From positions 62,001 to 126,000 of the forward strand of contig SUYA01000004.1 in assembly GCA_015060695.1 (NCBI GenBank): 64,000 nucleotides of DNA, given 5' to 3'. The DNA is from Mediterranea massiliensis. Lineage in GTDB: Bacteria > Bacteroidota > Bacteroidia > Bacteroidales > Bacteroidaceae. This document shows positions 36,157 through 45,069 of the stretch, piece by piece; the stretch's first letter is position 1; every line of letters starts with the position of its first letter. The translations under genes and the position numbers were made by a program. The notes beneath the pieces were generated by a model. That model worked only from the letters and a program-made list of their open reading frames with translations, made no database searches and had not been told where the DNA came from.

Positions 36157-37815
36157 TTGAATTGGATAAATACATTGTTTGCCGAACATTCGGCTTTGCA
36201 GGCCATAGTTGTCTTATCGTTGATTTCGGCCATAGGATTGTGCTTAGGTAAGTTGCGCTTTAAAGGTATATCATTGGGTGTGACTTTTGTTTTCTTTGTT
36301 GGAATCTTAGCAGGCCACATGGGATTTTCTATTGATGGACAGATGTTGGAATATGCCGAAAGTTTTGGATTAGTAATATTTGTCTATGCTTTAGGGCTAC
36401 AGGTTGGTCCGGGTTTCTTTAGTTCGTTTAGGCAAGGAGGAATCCAACTGAATATGTTGGCTTTGAGTGTTATTTTCTCAGGTACCTTGCTGGCCATATT
36501 CTCTTCATATCTTACTGGTATTAGTATGCCCGAAATGGTAGGCATTCTTTCTGGTGCTACCACCAATACACCTGCTCTAGGTGCAGCACAACAGACCTTG
36601 AAGCAGTTGGGGTTGGCAACAGATAGTGCGGCTTTGGGGTGTGCAGTGACTTATCCGTTGGGAGTGATAGGCGTGATTTTAGCTTTACTAATAATTCGGA
36701 AAATCTTCGTACGCCCTAATGATTTGTTGGGCAAAGAAAAAGATGAGAGAGGTCAGACCTACATTGCAGCGTTTCAAGTGCAAAACCCTGGTATATTTGG
36801 GAAAAACGTGCGTGACATAGCTACACTTAGTAACCGTAAATTTGTTATTTCCCGATTGTGGCGACATGGAAAGGTTAGTATTCCTACGTCAGATACGACA
36901 ATTGAAGAAAAAGATCGATTGCTTATAGTAACGGCAGAGAAAGACGCACCGGGTCTAACTGTACTTTTTGGTGGGCAAGAGAATACTGATTGGAACAAAG
37001 ATGACATTGATTGGAATGCAATCGATAGTCAGTTAATTTCACAACGCATAGTGGTGACACGTCCTGAATTGAATGGAAAGAAATTGGGCTCATTGCATCT
37101 GAGAAATCATTATGGTATCAATATTAGTCGTGTATATCGTAGTGGTGTGCAACTATTGGCTACCGCTGAACTTACTCTGCAATTGGGTGACAGACTGACA
37201 GTAGTAGGTGAGGCTGCGGCTATACAGAATGTAGAAAAAGTATTAGGCAATGCCGTAAAAAGTTTGAAGGAGCCTAATTTGGTTGCTGTTTTTGTGGGTA
37301 TTGTATTAGGATTGGCTTTAGGTGCTATTCCTATTGCCATACCAGGAATCAGCGTGCCAGTTAAGTTGGGATTAGCAGGAGGGCCTATTATAGTCGGTAT
37401 TTTAATAGGTACTTTTGGCCCTCGTTTGCACATGATTACCTACACCACCCGAAGTGCAAATTTGATGTTGAGGGCTTTGGGGTTAGCTCTTTATTTAGCA
37501 TGCTTGGGGCTTAGTGCTGGTGAAAATTTCTTTGAAACCGTTTTTCGTCCTGAAGGTGTTTTGTGGATAGCTGTAGGATTTGGGCTGACTATACTGCCTG
37601 TTCTTATAATAGGGTATGTCGCACTTCGCCTGATAAAATTGGACTTTGGATCGGTAGCTGGTATGCTTTGTGGAAGCATGGCTAATCCTATGGCATTGAA
37701 TTATGCCAACGATACCATTGAAGGAGACAACCCTTCTGTCTCTTATGCTACTGTATATCCACTTAGCATGTTTGCTCGTGTCATCATTGCTCAACTAGTG
37801 TTACTATTGTTATAG
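36157..37815 (+). CDS. Putative antiporter, AspT/YidE/YbjL family
   Basis: The 552-residue membrane protein has the family arrangement. Five or so N-terminal helices (about 10-190) precede two TrkA-C-type regulatory domains (about 205-285 and 290-370; L-L-I-V-T-A-E-K-D and L-T-V-V-G-E-A-A). A second membrane block follows (about 375-552) with G-P-R-L-H-M-I-T-Y-T-T-R. It starts with TTG: an in-frame TAG at 36151 blocks earlier starts, and M-N-W-I-N resembles homologues. AGGA at 36147-36150 may help initiation. Substrate unknown. fbp follows after 29 nt, so it is probably in the same transcript. Confidence 0.85.
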   Translation: MNWINTLFAEHSALQAIVVLSLISAIGLCLGKLRFKGISLGVTFVFFVGILAGHMGFSIDGQMLEYAESFGLVIFVYALGLQVGPGFFSSFRQGGIQLNMLALSVIFSGTLLAIFSSYLTGISMPEMVGILSGATTNTPALGAAQQTLKQLGLATDSAALGCAVTYPLGVIGVILALLIIRKIFVRPNDLLGKEKDERGQTYIAAFQVQNPGIFGKNVRDIATLSNRKFVISRLWRHGKVSIPTSDTTIEEKDRLLIVTAEKDAPGLTVLFGGQENTDWNKDDIDWNAIDSQLISQRIVVTRPELNGKKLGSLHLRNHYGINISRVYRSGVQLLATAELTLQLGDRLTVVGEAAAIQNVEKVLGNAVKSLKEPNLVAVFVGIVLGLALGAIPIAIPGISVPVKLGLAGGPIIVGILIGTFGPRLHMITYTTRSANLMLRALGLALYLACLGLSAGENFFETVFRPEGVLWIAVGFGLTILPVLIIGYVALRLIKLDFGSVAGMLCGSMANPMALNYANDTIEGDNPSVSYATVYPLSMFARVIIAQLVLLLL

Positions 37816-37844
37816 AAGTAAAAAAATAAAATAAATAAATAGAG

Positions 37845-39830
37845 ATGGGAACATATACATCTGAACAGATAATCGAAGACTTGCGCTACTTACAATTGTT
37901 ATCTCGCTCGTTTCCTACTATTGGCGATGCTAGTAGGGAGATTATCAACTTAGAGGCCATATTGAATCTGCCTAAAGGAACTGAACATTTTTTAACTGAT
38001 ATTCATGGAGAGTATCAAGCCTTCCAACATGTACTGAAAAATGGTTCGGGAGCTGTAAAACGGAAGGTAAACGAAATTTTCGGAAATACCTTGCGTGAAA
38101 TAGAGAAGAAAGAAATATGTACTTTGATATACTATCCAGAGGAAAAATTGCGCTTGGTAAAAGAGCGTGAAGAAGATTTAGATGATTGGTATTTTATCAC
38201 TTTGAATCAATTGATAAAGGTATGTCAAAATGTATCATCGAAATACACTCGCTCAAAAGTTAGGAAGTCGCTTCCTAAAGAATTCTCCTATATCATCCAA
38301 GAATTGTTGCACGAATCAACTATAGATCCCAATAAGCATGCGTACATAGATGTGATTATTCGAACTATTATTTCAACTCGTCGTGCGGATGAATTTATTA
38401 TTGCTATGTGTAATTTGATTCAGCGTTTGACTATTGACTCATTACATATTGTAGGTGATATATTTGACAGAGGATCTGGCGCACATATTATCATGGATAC
38501 TTTGTGCAATTACCATAATTTTGACATTCAGTGGGGTAATCATGATGTTTTGTGGATGGGCGCTGCTGCTGGTAATGAGGCATGTATAGCTAATGTAATC
38601 CGTATGGCAATGCGCTATGCCAATTTAGCTACGTTGGAAGATGGATACGGCATCAACCTGTTGCCTTTAGCTACTTTTGCTATGGAAACCTATGCCGATG
38701 ATCCTTGTACGATATTTGTTCCGCGTATAAACTTCTCAGACAGTGAATATACAGAGAAAACATTACGCCTCATATCGCAGATGCATAAAGCTATTACTAT
38801 TATTCAGCTAAAATTAGAGGCCGCCATTATCGACCGTCAGCCTTCGTTTGAAATGGAAAACCGTAAATTGTTGCATCGTATGGATCTAGAACGAGGGGTG
38901 TTGGTATACGAAGGTAAAGAATATGAATTAAACGATACTAATTTCCCCACTATTGATCCGAATAATCCGTATCGTTTGAATGATGAAGAACAGGAACTGA
39001 TAAATAAAATTCATGCTTCCTTCTTGAATAGTGAAAAGTTGCAAAGGCATATGCGTTGTCTCTTTACAACAGGTGGAATGTACTTGGTTTGTAACAGCAA
39101 TCTACTGTATCATGCATCTATTCCTCTGAATGATGATGGTAGCTTCCGTCGTGTTAAAATAGGGGGAAAAGAGTATTGGGGGAAGCAGTTATTGGATAAA
39201 AACGACCAATTGATACGTACAGCCTATTTTGCAGAGATAGGAGAAGAAAAAGCTTTTGCATTGGATTACCTTTGGTATATGTGGTGTGGTTCTGATTCTC
39301 CCTTGTTTGATAAAGAGAAGATGGCTACTTTCGAATCCTATTTCTTGACTGATAAGGAGATGCAGAAAGAAAAGAAGGGAAATTATTATATGTTGCGCAA
39401 TCGTGTCGATATCTGTGATAATATTTTACGTGAGTTTGGTGTAGAACCTAATGAACATTCACATATTATTAATGGGCATGTACCGGTAAGAACATTGAAA
39501 GGTGAAGAACCAATAAAGGCTGAAGGAAAGATGCTGGTAATCGATGGTGGCTTTTCGAAGGCTTACCAACCTAAAACTGGTATTGCTGGTTATACATTGG
39601 TGTACCATTCGCATGGTTTGGAATTGGTACAACACGAACCTTTTAAAAGTAGACAAAAAGCTATTGAAGAAGGCCAAGATATTAAATCAACTACTTTCTT
39701 GGTAGAGTTAAGTCAGAAGCGCATGATGGTAAAAGATACGGATAAAGGTCGTGAATTAGTAAAACATATAGAAAACTTGCGAAAGTTATTGGCCGCTTAT
39801 CGCAAAGGTCTTATTAAGGAGAAAGAATGA
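37845..39830 (+). CDS. fbp: Fructose-1,6-bisphosphatase, class III
   Basis: The 661-residue enzyme hydrolyses fructose-1,6-bisphosphate for gluconeogenesis. It belongs to the long class III (FBPase_2) family of Bacteroidetes and Firmicutes. Metallophosphatase motifs are G-D-I-F-D-R-G-S-G-A-H, W-G-N-H-D-V-L-W-M-G-A-A-A-G-N and, near the C-terminus, N-G-H-V-P-V and L-V-I-D-G-G-F. Length is as expected. A strong terminator follows. Confidence 0.96.
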   Translation: MGTYTSEQIIEDLRYLQLLSRSFPTIGDASREIINLEAILNLPKGTEHFLTDIHGEYQAFQHVLKNGSGAVKRKVNEIFGNTLREIEKKEICTLIYYPEEKLRLVKEREEDLDDWYFITLNQLIKVCQNVSSKYTRSKVRKSLPKEFSYIIQELLHESTIDPNKHAYIDVIIRTIISTRRADEFIIAMCNLIQRLTIDSLHIVGDIFDRGSGAHIIMDTLCNYHNFDIQWGNHDVLWMGAAAGNEACIANVIRMAMRYANLATLEDGYGINLLPLATFAMETYADDPCTIFVPRINFSDSEYTEKTLRLISQMHKAITIIQLKLEAAIIDRQPSFEMENRKLLHRMDLERGVLVYEGKEYELNDTNFPTIDPNNPYRLNDEEQELINKIHASFLNSEKLQRHMRCLFTTGGMYLVCNSNLLYHASIPLNDDGSFRRVKIGGKEYWGKQLLDKNDQLIRTAYFAEIGEEKAFALDYLWYMWCGSDSPLFDKEKMATFESYFLTDKEMQKEKKGNYYMLRNRVDICDNILREFGVEPNEHSHIINGHVPVRTLKGEEPIKAEGKMLVIDGGFSKAYQPKTGIAGYTLVYHSHGLELVQHEPFKSRQKAIEEGQDIKSTTFLVELSQKRMMVKDTDKGRELVKHIENLRKLLAAYRKGLIKEKE

Positions 39831-39880
39831 TGCATGCTATTTTCTTTGGAAATAAGTAAAGCGATAAAGCATTTGTGATA

Positions 39881-39931
39881 AAGTAACCCCCAAAAGTTAT
39901 TATCAAACTTTTGGGGGTTACTTCTTTTTTT
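39881..39931 (+). terminator. Terminator after fbp
   Basis: An 18-bp perfect stem pairs AAGTAACCCCCAAAAGTT (39881-39898) with 39906-39923 around a 7-nt loop, followed by a T-rich tract. Confidence 0.93.
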
Positions 39932-39984
39932 TGACAAATCTGCAACCTATCACACAAAAATGGCTCTCCTTATAAACCGTTTAA

Positions 39985-40340
39985 TAGTACTTAATCCTAA
40001 AAGCGATGGGCCAAATAGATTAGCAATCGAAGGATTTTACCATCTATCTGATTTACCTATAAGTAGAAGAACAACTACCTATAAGTAGTGAGCCAACTAC
40101 CTATAGGTAATCGACTAACTACCTATAGGTAGTTGAACAGCTTAATATAGACTTGTTTAATGTCTAATTTTCAAGATGTTATCAAGTTTCGTAATCTGTG
40201 CGTACAAACAACTATAGTAAAACCATTTGCATGTCAACTATCAGTAACGCATCTCCGTCAAAAAGACAGATGTGTTCTTATAACCTTTGATTTTCTATTC
40301 AAAAGCGTACCCATACAGATTGCGAAACTTAAATATATTA
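39985..40340. repeat. Palindrome-array element, family B copy 2
   Basis: Second copy of the family B element (copy 1 near 9085-9430). Four palindromes are centred at 40059.5, 40081.5, 40103.5 and 40125.5, again exactly 22 bp apart and at a constant offset of 30,909 from copy 1. The left flank GCCAAATAGATTAGCAATCG (40010-40029) is shared exactly. The right segment with AAAACCATTTGCA (around 40220) and a common end near CTTAAATA are shared too. It lies between the convergent fbp and acyl-CoA synthetase genes. Confidence 0.85.
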
Positions 40341-40352
40341 ATCGTTAAATGA

Positions 40353-42014
40353 TTACCCTTTAGCTTCTTGGTAAAGGAATCGTTTGATACTCTTTTTCGG
40401 GGTTTTTTCAAACTCTTCAGGATAAATCTTCATTTTAGCAATTTGACTATATGCAGGTAGCATTTGGTTCAGTGCAATTCTGTTTTCTTCCATTACTTGC
40501 TCTAAGTCTTCGTTTTTTAAACCGTGAGCAAAAGCATCGTCGAAATCTGGATAAACCAAACCAACTAACTTTTGATTTTGTTGGACAATAATACTTTCTG
40601 CTACGTAAGGCATGTTGTTCAGTTTGTCTTCAATTTCTTCTGGATAGATGTTTTGTCCACTAGGACCAAGCAACATGTTCTTACTGCGTCCTTTGATAGT
40701 AACATTTCCTTCTTCGTCAATTAATCCTAAATCTCCGGTGTGTAGCCAACCATCTTTGTCTAATACGGCTGCTGTGGCTTCTTCGTTTTTGTAGTATCCA
40801 GACATGACATTATCTCCGCGACAGATGATTTCTCCCGGTATGTTGTGTGGGTCTGATGAGAGAATTTTAACTTCCATGCGTGGCGCTGCTTTTCCACAAG
40901 ATGCCATCTTAAAACGTTTCCAATCTTCATAACAGATGATTGGGCCACATTCTGTCATACCATATCCTACGGTGTAAGGGAATTCTATCATGCGAAGGAA
41001 TTGTTCCACTTCTTGATTGAATGCAGCTCCACCTACAACCACTTCAATGAATTCGCCACCAAAAGCATTTACTACCTGATTGCGGACAGTATGTTTGATT
41101 TTATCATTGATGATTGGTAACTTGAGCAATAATTTCATGGTAGGAGTCTCAAGTTTTGGTAATACATTTTTCTTGATAATCTTTTCAATGATAAGTGGTA
41201 CGGCAATAATAATACGAGGCTTGATTTCTGCAAATGCCTGAAAAATAATTTTTGGACTAGGCATGCGTGTTAAGAAATAAACATGACAACCGCAAGCTAC
41301 TTCATATAGGAATTCGAAAGCCAAGCCGTACATATGTGCCATGGGCAACATTGAAATAACGCGATCACCAGCTTTCAGTTCACTTAAAACTTCGAAACCA
41401 AATTGAGTGTTTGACCATAATACACGGTGAGCCAGCATTACACCTTTAGAATAACCGGTTGTTCCAGAAGTGTAGTTAATGATGGCAATTTCTTCTGGTT
41501 TGTCTTTATAATAATTGATGTGTTCCTTGCGGAAGTTCTTTGGAAATTTTTTGCCAAATAATTCGTTCAAGTGTTCGCGGCTATAATTCAACTTGTCGCT
41601 TCGCGATATTAATATTGAGTAATCGTTTATTAAGATGATACCTTCTAACAAAGGCATGGCTGTTTCATTTAAGTTTTCCCAGACCACGTCGCCTACAAAA
41701 AGTAGCTTGGCTTCCGAATGGTTGACAATGTTATGTACATTATCAGCCTTGAACTCGTGCAGGATGGGTACCGCAATAGCACCGTATGTCAATACGGCTA
41801 ACATTGTAACTCCCCAATGCGAACTATTTCGTCCACAAATGGCTATTTTATCACCGGGAACAACACCGCTTTGTTCGAAAATAATATGTAGTTTTTCAAT
41901 CTTTCTAGCTAGATCTTTGTATTGCAGTGTAGCACCTTTATAATCAGTTAGAGCATCAAGATCCCAATTCTTTTTAATACTTTTTTCTAAAAAAGCAATA
42001 TAACTTTTCTCCAT
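40353..42014 (-). CDS. Long-chain acyl-CoA synthetase (AMP-binding)
   Basis: The 553-residue adenylate-forming enzyme activates fatty acids to acyl-CoA via acyl-AMP. The AMP motif is Y-T-S-G-T-T-G-Y-S-K-G-V (about 182-193), the second motif is V-G-Y-G-M-T-E-C-G-P, and G-W-L-H-T-G-D-L-G and I-K-G-R-S-K-N complete the core. A C-terminal Lys in the last 25 residues (T-P-K-K-S-I-K-R) fits the catalytic lysine. Monocistronic, with its own consensus promoter. The length matches short FadD-like proteins; chain-length preference is unknown. Confidence 0.92.
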   Translation of the reverse strand: MEKSYIAFLEKSIKKNWDLDALTDYKGATLQYKDLARKIEKLHIIFEQSGVVPGDKIAICGRNSSHWGVTMLAVLTYGAIAVPILHEFKADNVHNIVNHSEAKLLFVGDVVWENLNETAMPLLEGIILINDYSILISRSDKLNYSREHLNELFGKKFPKNFRKEHINYYKDKPEEIAIINYTSGTTGYSKGVMLAHRVLWSNTQFGFEVLSELKAGDRVISMLPMAHMYGLAFEFLYEVACGCHVYFLTRMPSPKIIFQAFAEIKPRIIIAVPLIIEKIIKKNVLPKLETPTMKLLLKLPIINDKIKHTVRNQVVNAFGGEFIEVVVGGAAFNQEVEQFLRMIEFPYTVGYGMTECGPIICYEDWKRFKMASCGKAAPRMEVKILSSDPHNIPGEIICRGDNVMSGYYKNEEATAAVLDKDGWLHTGDLGLIDEEGNVTIKGRSKNMLLGPSGQNIYPEEIEDKLNNMPYVAESIIVQQNQKLVGLVYPDFDDAFAHGLKNEDLEQVMEENRIALNQMLPAYSQIAKMKIYPEEFEKTPKKSIKRFLYQEAKG

Positions 42015-42043
42015 AAAAATTGCACATTTAATTCTAAACTGTG

Positions 42044-42075
42044 CAAAGGTATGACTTTAGAATATAGCATGCAAA
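42044..42075 (-). promoter_or_regulatory. Promoter of the acyl-CoA synthetase gene
   Basis: Read leftward, TTTG (42075-42072), a 20-bp gap and TACCTTTG (42051-42044): full consensus, 29 nt before the ATG. Confidence 0.8.
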
Positions 42076-42262
42076 CTTTTAAGTCAAAAATTGCACATTC
42101 CCCCCTTAATCTGTGCGTTTTTTACTTATTTTATTTGAAATTATGGCCTTTTATTGGGTTAACTTCAGTTTTGGAAGTTAAAAAACAGTTTTACGTCTGT
42201 CAGTTTTGCCTTATTATAGGATTGTATTTACATTTGCTTTCTATAATTTGAAATAATAATCG

Positions 42263-42270
42263 TATCTTTG
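42263..42270 (+). promoter_or_regulatory. -7 box of the histidine kinase promoter
   Basis: TATCTTTG ends 6 nt before the ATG at 42277, so transcription is expected to begin at or next to the start codon. No TTTG lies at normal spacing. Confidence 0.5.
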
Positions 42271-42276
42271 TGCAGT

Positions 42277-43368
42277 ATGGAGAAGATTTTTAATACAACA
42301 TACCGCTCACGCTATCTTAAAGTCATAATTCATATCATTGGTTGTGGCATTGTTATTGCATTTCCATTTTGGATGATGTCTCGCAGTACATATGATTTTT
42401 CGCTCTCTTCATATTTGCGTTTTGGTAACATAGTACCTCTGTCATTTTTTATAGTATTTTATCTAAACTATTTTTTACTGATACCAAAATATCTTTTTGA
42501 AGGAAATTCTCGAAAGTTTTTCATATTCAATATATTACTTATATTAGTATTATTTGTTTTTGGACAACTAGCTTATGATCTTATCAATTATCTGCATTCA
42601 GCAGAAATGCCACCGATGCCTCCTCGACATCCGCGACCTCCTCGTTGGATATTTTTAATGCGTGACATATTTTCGATGGTACTTACAGTAGGTTTAAGTG
42701 TAGCTATTCGCCTCAGTATTCATTGGCATAAAATTGAAGAGGTACGACGTGAAGTAGAAAGAACTCGTACCGAAGCAGAATTGGCACAATTACGCAACCA
42801 ATTGAATCCACATTTCTTGCTTAATACATTAAACAATATTTATGCTCTTATTGCTTTCGATACAGCTAAGGCGCAAGTTGCAGTTCAAGAATTGAGTCGT
42901 TTGTTGTGCCATATGCTTTATGATAGTCAACAGACTACCGTGTTATTGGTAAAGGAGATGGAGTTTATTTGTAATTATATAGAGTTGATGCGCATACGAA
43001 TATCTTCAAATGTTTCTTTGGAAACCCGTTTCGATATTCATCCCAATAGTTCCACAACAATAGCTCCGCTTATCTTTATTTCTTTGATAGAGAATGCATT
43101 CAAACATGGTATTTCACCAACAGAATCTAGTTACATTCATATTCATTTTGCAGAAACCGAACAAATGATATGTTGTGAAATACGCAATAGCAATTATCCT
43201 AAAAGTCAAACAGACAAGAGTGGAAGCGGTATAGGACTTGAACAGGTTCATAAACGCTTGGAGTTGTTATATCCTGATCAATATTCATGGGAAAAAGGTA
43301 CTACTTCTGATGGCCGTGAATATTATTCCATACTTAGTATTAATGTTAAATCGTCTTCTTTGTTATGA
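42277..43368 (+). CDS. LytS-type sensor histidine kinase
   Basis: The 363-residue membrane kinase has four N-terminal membrane segments (about 15-140), including a Pro/Met-rich extracytoplasmic loop (M-P-P-M-P-P-R-H-P-R). A coiled-coil (E-E-V-R-R-E-V-E-R-T-R-T-E-A-E) leads to a His_kinase domain with phospho-acceptor His179 in L-N-P-H-F-L-L-N-T-L. N-box E-N-A-F-K-H-G and G-box G-S-G-I-G-L-E-Q-V complete it. A TTG nine bases upstream lies in the promoter box, so ATG 42277 is used. It overlaps the response regulator gene by 4 nt (ATGA), so the pair is co-translated. Confidence 0.93.
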   Translation: MEKIFNTTYRSRYLKVIIHIIGCGIVIAFPFWMMSRSTYDFSLSSYLRFGNIVPLSFFIVFYLNYFLLIPKYLFEGNSRKFFIFNILLILVLFVFGQLAYDLINYLHSAEMPPMPPRHPRPPRWIFLMRDIFSMVLTVGLSVAIRLSIHWHKIEEVRREVERTRTEAELAQLRNQLNPHFLLNTLNNIYALIAFDTAKAQVAVQELSRLLCHMLYDSQQTTVLLVKEMEFICNYIELMRIRISSNVSLETRFDIHPNSSTTIAPLIFISLIENAFKHGISPTESSYIHIHFAETEQMICCEIRNSNYPKSQTDKSGSGIGLEQVHKRLELLYPDQYSWEKGTTSDGREYYSILSINVKSSSLL

Positions 43369-44069
43369 TATTAAAATGTGCGATAATAGATGATGAGCCT
43401 TTGGCACTCGAACTTTTGGAAAGCTATGTTCGAAAAACTCCTTTCTTATCTTTGGTAGGAAAATATAACAATGCTGTACAAGCCATGCAAGAACTACCTA
43501 ATAATCAGGTGGATTTATTGTTTTTGGATATTCAGATGCCACAACTTAATGGATTAGAATATTCCAAAATGATAGATAATCGCACTCGTGTCATTTTTAC
43601 TACAGCTTTCAATCAGTATGCTATAGAAGGTTTTCGTGTTAACGCTCTCGATTATCTGCTAAAGCCGATTTCTTACGTTGATTTTCTTTTAGCTGCCAAT
43701 AAAGCTTTCCAGTGGTTCGAATTATTAGCTCAGCAAAAAAATGAATTGAAAACTATTTTTGTAAAGAGTGATTATAAACAAATACAAATTTCGTTATCCA
43801 AGATTCTTTATATTGAAGGGCTAAAGGACTACATTAAAATCTATATGGAAGATTCGGTCAAACCTATACTATCTTTGATGAACATGAAATCAATGGAAGA
43901 ATTATTGCCTCCGGAAAGTTTTCTGCGGGTACATCGTTCGTTTATAGTACAGAAAAGTAAAATAAATGCTATTGATCGTGGTCGTATTGTTATTGGTAAA
44001 GCTGTAATTCCAATTAGTGATAGTTACAAACCTCTATTTACTCGTTTTTTAGAAGAGCACACTCTTTAA
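43365..44069 (+). CDS. LytTR-family response regulator
   Basis: The 234-residue DNA-binding protein has a receiver domain (1-120) with acidic pair Asp-Asp at 9-10, phospho-acceptor Asp55 in L-F-L-D-I-Q-M-P and conserved Lys in L-L-K-P-I. The C-terminal LytTR DNA-binding domain (about 135-234) contains I-L-Y-I-E-G-L-K-D-Y-I-K-I and F-L-R-V-H-R-S-F-I-V. Its start overlaps the kinase stop by 4 nt. Targets are unknown; the candidate small RNA and OmpA lipoprotein just downstream are worth testing. Confidence 0.95.
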   Translation: MILKCAIIDDEPLALELLESYVRKTPFLSLVGKYNNAVQAMQELPNNQVDLLFLDIQMPQLNGLEYSKMIDNRTRVIFTTAFNQYAIEGFRVNALDYLLKPISYVDFLLAANKAFQWFELLAQQKNELKTIFVKSDYKQIQISLSKILYIEGLKDYIKIYMEDSVKPILSLMNMKSMEELLPPESFLRVHRSFIVQKSKINAIDRGRIVIGKAVIPISDSYKPLFTRFLEEHTL

Positions 44070-44126
44070 TTTATATGCATTATAAAAGATTTTTTTATAA
44101 AAAAAGAATATTTTTTATAAAAAACT

Positions 44127-44157
44127 ATTGCATATTAAAAAAACTTTCATACCTTTG
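44127..44157 (+). promoter_or_regulatory. Promoter of a candidate small RNA
   Basis: ATTG (44127-44130, one mismatch), a 19-bp gap and TACCTTTG (44150-44157). No rightward ORF follows before the terminator at 44232. Confidence 0.6.
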
Positions 44158-44163
44158 CAACGA

Positions 44164-44270
44164 ACAGATAAGGAGTTGTGAAACTCCACCAATAGAATAG
44201 TTTAGTTAAGTCTAGTTTAGTTTTTGTGTGGAGTCCTTTCCTTGTAAGCGTACATCGGAAAGGACTTTTT
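44164..44270 (+). ncRNA. Candidate small RNA
   Basis: A promoter at 44127-44157 and a terminator at 44232-44270 bracket about 107 nt without an ORF. The 5' end forms a hairpin GGAGTT (44172-44177) / AACTCC (44182-44187) with loop GTGA. The middle is an unstructured AT-rich stretch, and the terminator hairpin closes the 3' end. This layout fits a regulatory sRNA. I do not recognise a family. The terminator also serves the convergent OmpA lipoprotein gene. Confidence 0.5.
44232..44270. terminator. Terminator at the sRNA/OmpA lipoprotein junction
   Basis: AGTCCTTTCC (44232-44241) pairs with GGAAAGGACT (44257-44266), and inner TGTA/TACA extends the stem. A T-run follows at 44266-44270. Confidence 0.85.
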
Positions 44271-44274
44271 GTTT

Positions 44275-44961
44275 TTATCTTTGTTGTGCATTGGCTTCTT
44301 TGATCATTTCTTCACTAGCATACATATAGATTTCTACGCGGCGATTTTCGGCTGCCGATTTATTTTCGTCGTATTGATCGTAAGCCATACCTTCTACTTG
44401 TTTGAATTGTATTGGACTTACTCCACAACTTTCTAAATAATTCTCTACTGAATATGCGCGGTCTTTCGATACTTTGACGTTTGCTTCGTAGGTACCCACT
44501 TTGTCAGTGTGTCCTATTATAGCCACATCGGTGGTATTATCACTTTTTAGGATTTCGGATAATTCGCGTAATGATGCTTTGGCATCACCACTCAGTGCCG
44601 ATGAATTGAAATCAAACAAAATTCCGGCTGCAAATGATACTTTTACAGCTGGAAGTCCATTGGTATCGGTAATCTGTTCAACCTTTGCTCCTTCAATTTG
44701 TGCAGCAGCAGCAGCTTTCTTATCCATTTTCTTTCCGATATAAATTCCTGCACCAGTTCCTACACCTGCTCCGATAGCTGCTCCAATAGCCGCTCCTTTA
44801 CCTTTACCAATAAGTCCGCCAATGATAGCTCCTGCTGCAGCTCCTGATCCTCCGCCAATGATACCACCTTTGGTCGTTTTATTCATATTTTGTATAGAAC
44901 TGCATCCGGCCAATAAGATGGCACAACAAAGCAGGAATACCATAAATTTCATCTTTTTCAT
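44275..44961 (-). CDS. OmpA-family lipoprotein with glycine zipper
   Basis: The 228-residue protein has a lipoprotein signal ending L-L-A-G-C (Cys20). A Gly/Ala-rich glycine-zipper segment (about 32-78; G-G-I-I-G-G-G-S-G-A-A-A-G-A-I-I-G-G) may insert in the membrane. The C-terminal OmpA domain (about 105-220) has F-D-F-N-S-S-A-L, I-G-H-T-D and N-R-R-V-E-I-Y. It resembles YiaD-type outer-membrane lipoproteins that bind peptidoglycan. Monocistronic with a full consensus promoter. Confidence 0.92.
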   Translation of the reverse strand: MKKMKFMVFLLCCAILLAGCSSIQNMNKTTKGGIIGGGSGAAAGAIIGGLIGKGKGAAIGAAIGAGVGTGAGIYIGKKMDKKAAAAAQIEGAKVEQITDTNGLPAVKVSFAAGILFDFNSSALSGDAKASLRELSEILKSDNTTDVAIIGHTDKVGTYEANVKVSKDRAYSVENYLESCGVSPIQFKQVEGMAYDQYDENKSAAENRRVEIYMYASEEMIKEANAQQR

Positions 44962-44996
44962 AATCTATTTTAAGTTGTTACATAATTATTTTATTG

Positions 44997-45028
44997 CAAA
45001 GATATGTACATCCTTTTGTATTAACAAA
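44997..45028 (-). promoter_or_regulatory. Promoter of the OmpA lipoprotein gene
   Basis: Read leftward, TTTG (45028-45025), a 20-bp gap and TATCTTTG (45004-44997): full consensus, 35 nt before the ATG. Confidence 0.8.
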
Positions 45029-45069
45029 TAAAAGAGTATACTTGTTAACCTCAATTCTGTTCGTAATGA

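Noticed and set aside
40160-40348. 62-codon rightward ORF inside family B copy 2
   Set aside because: Copy 1 of the element has no matching ORF, and the sequence has no signal, motif or start context.
42159-42181. Inverted repeat TTAACTTC/GAAGTTAA
   Set aside because: An 8-bp stem without a U-run on either side, not repeated elsewhere; too little to call a terminator or operator.
42051-42251. 66-codon rightward ORF between the acyl-CoA synthetase and kinase genes
   Set aside because: It overlaps the leftward promoter at 42044-42075, has odd composition (Phe/Leu/Cys-rich) and no recognisable features.
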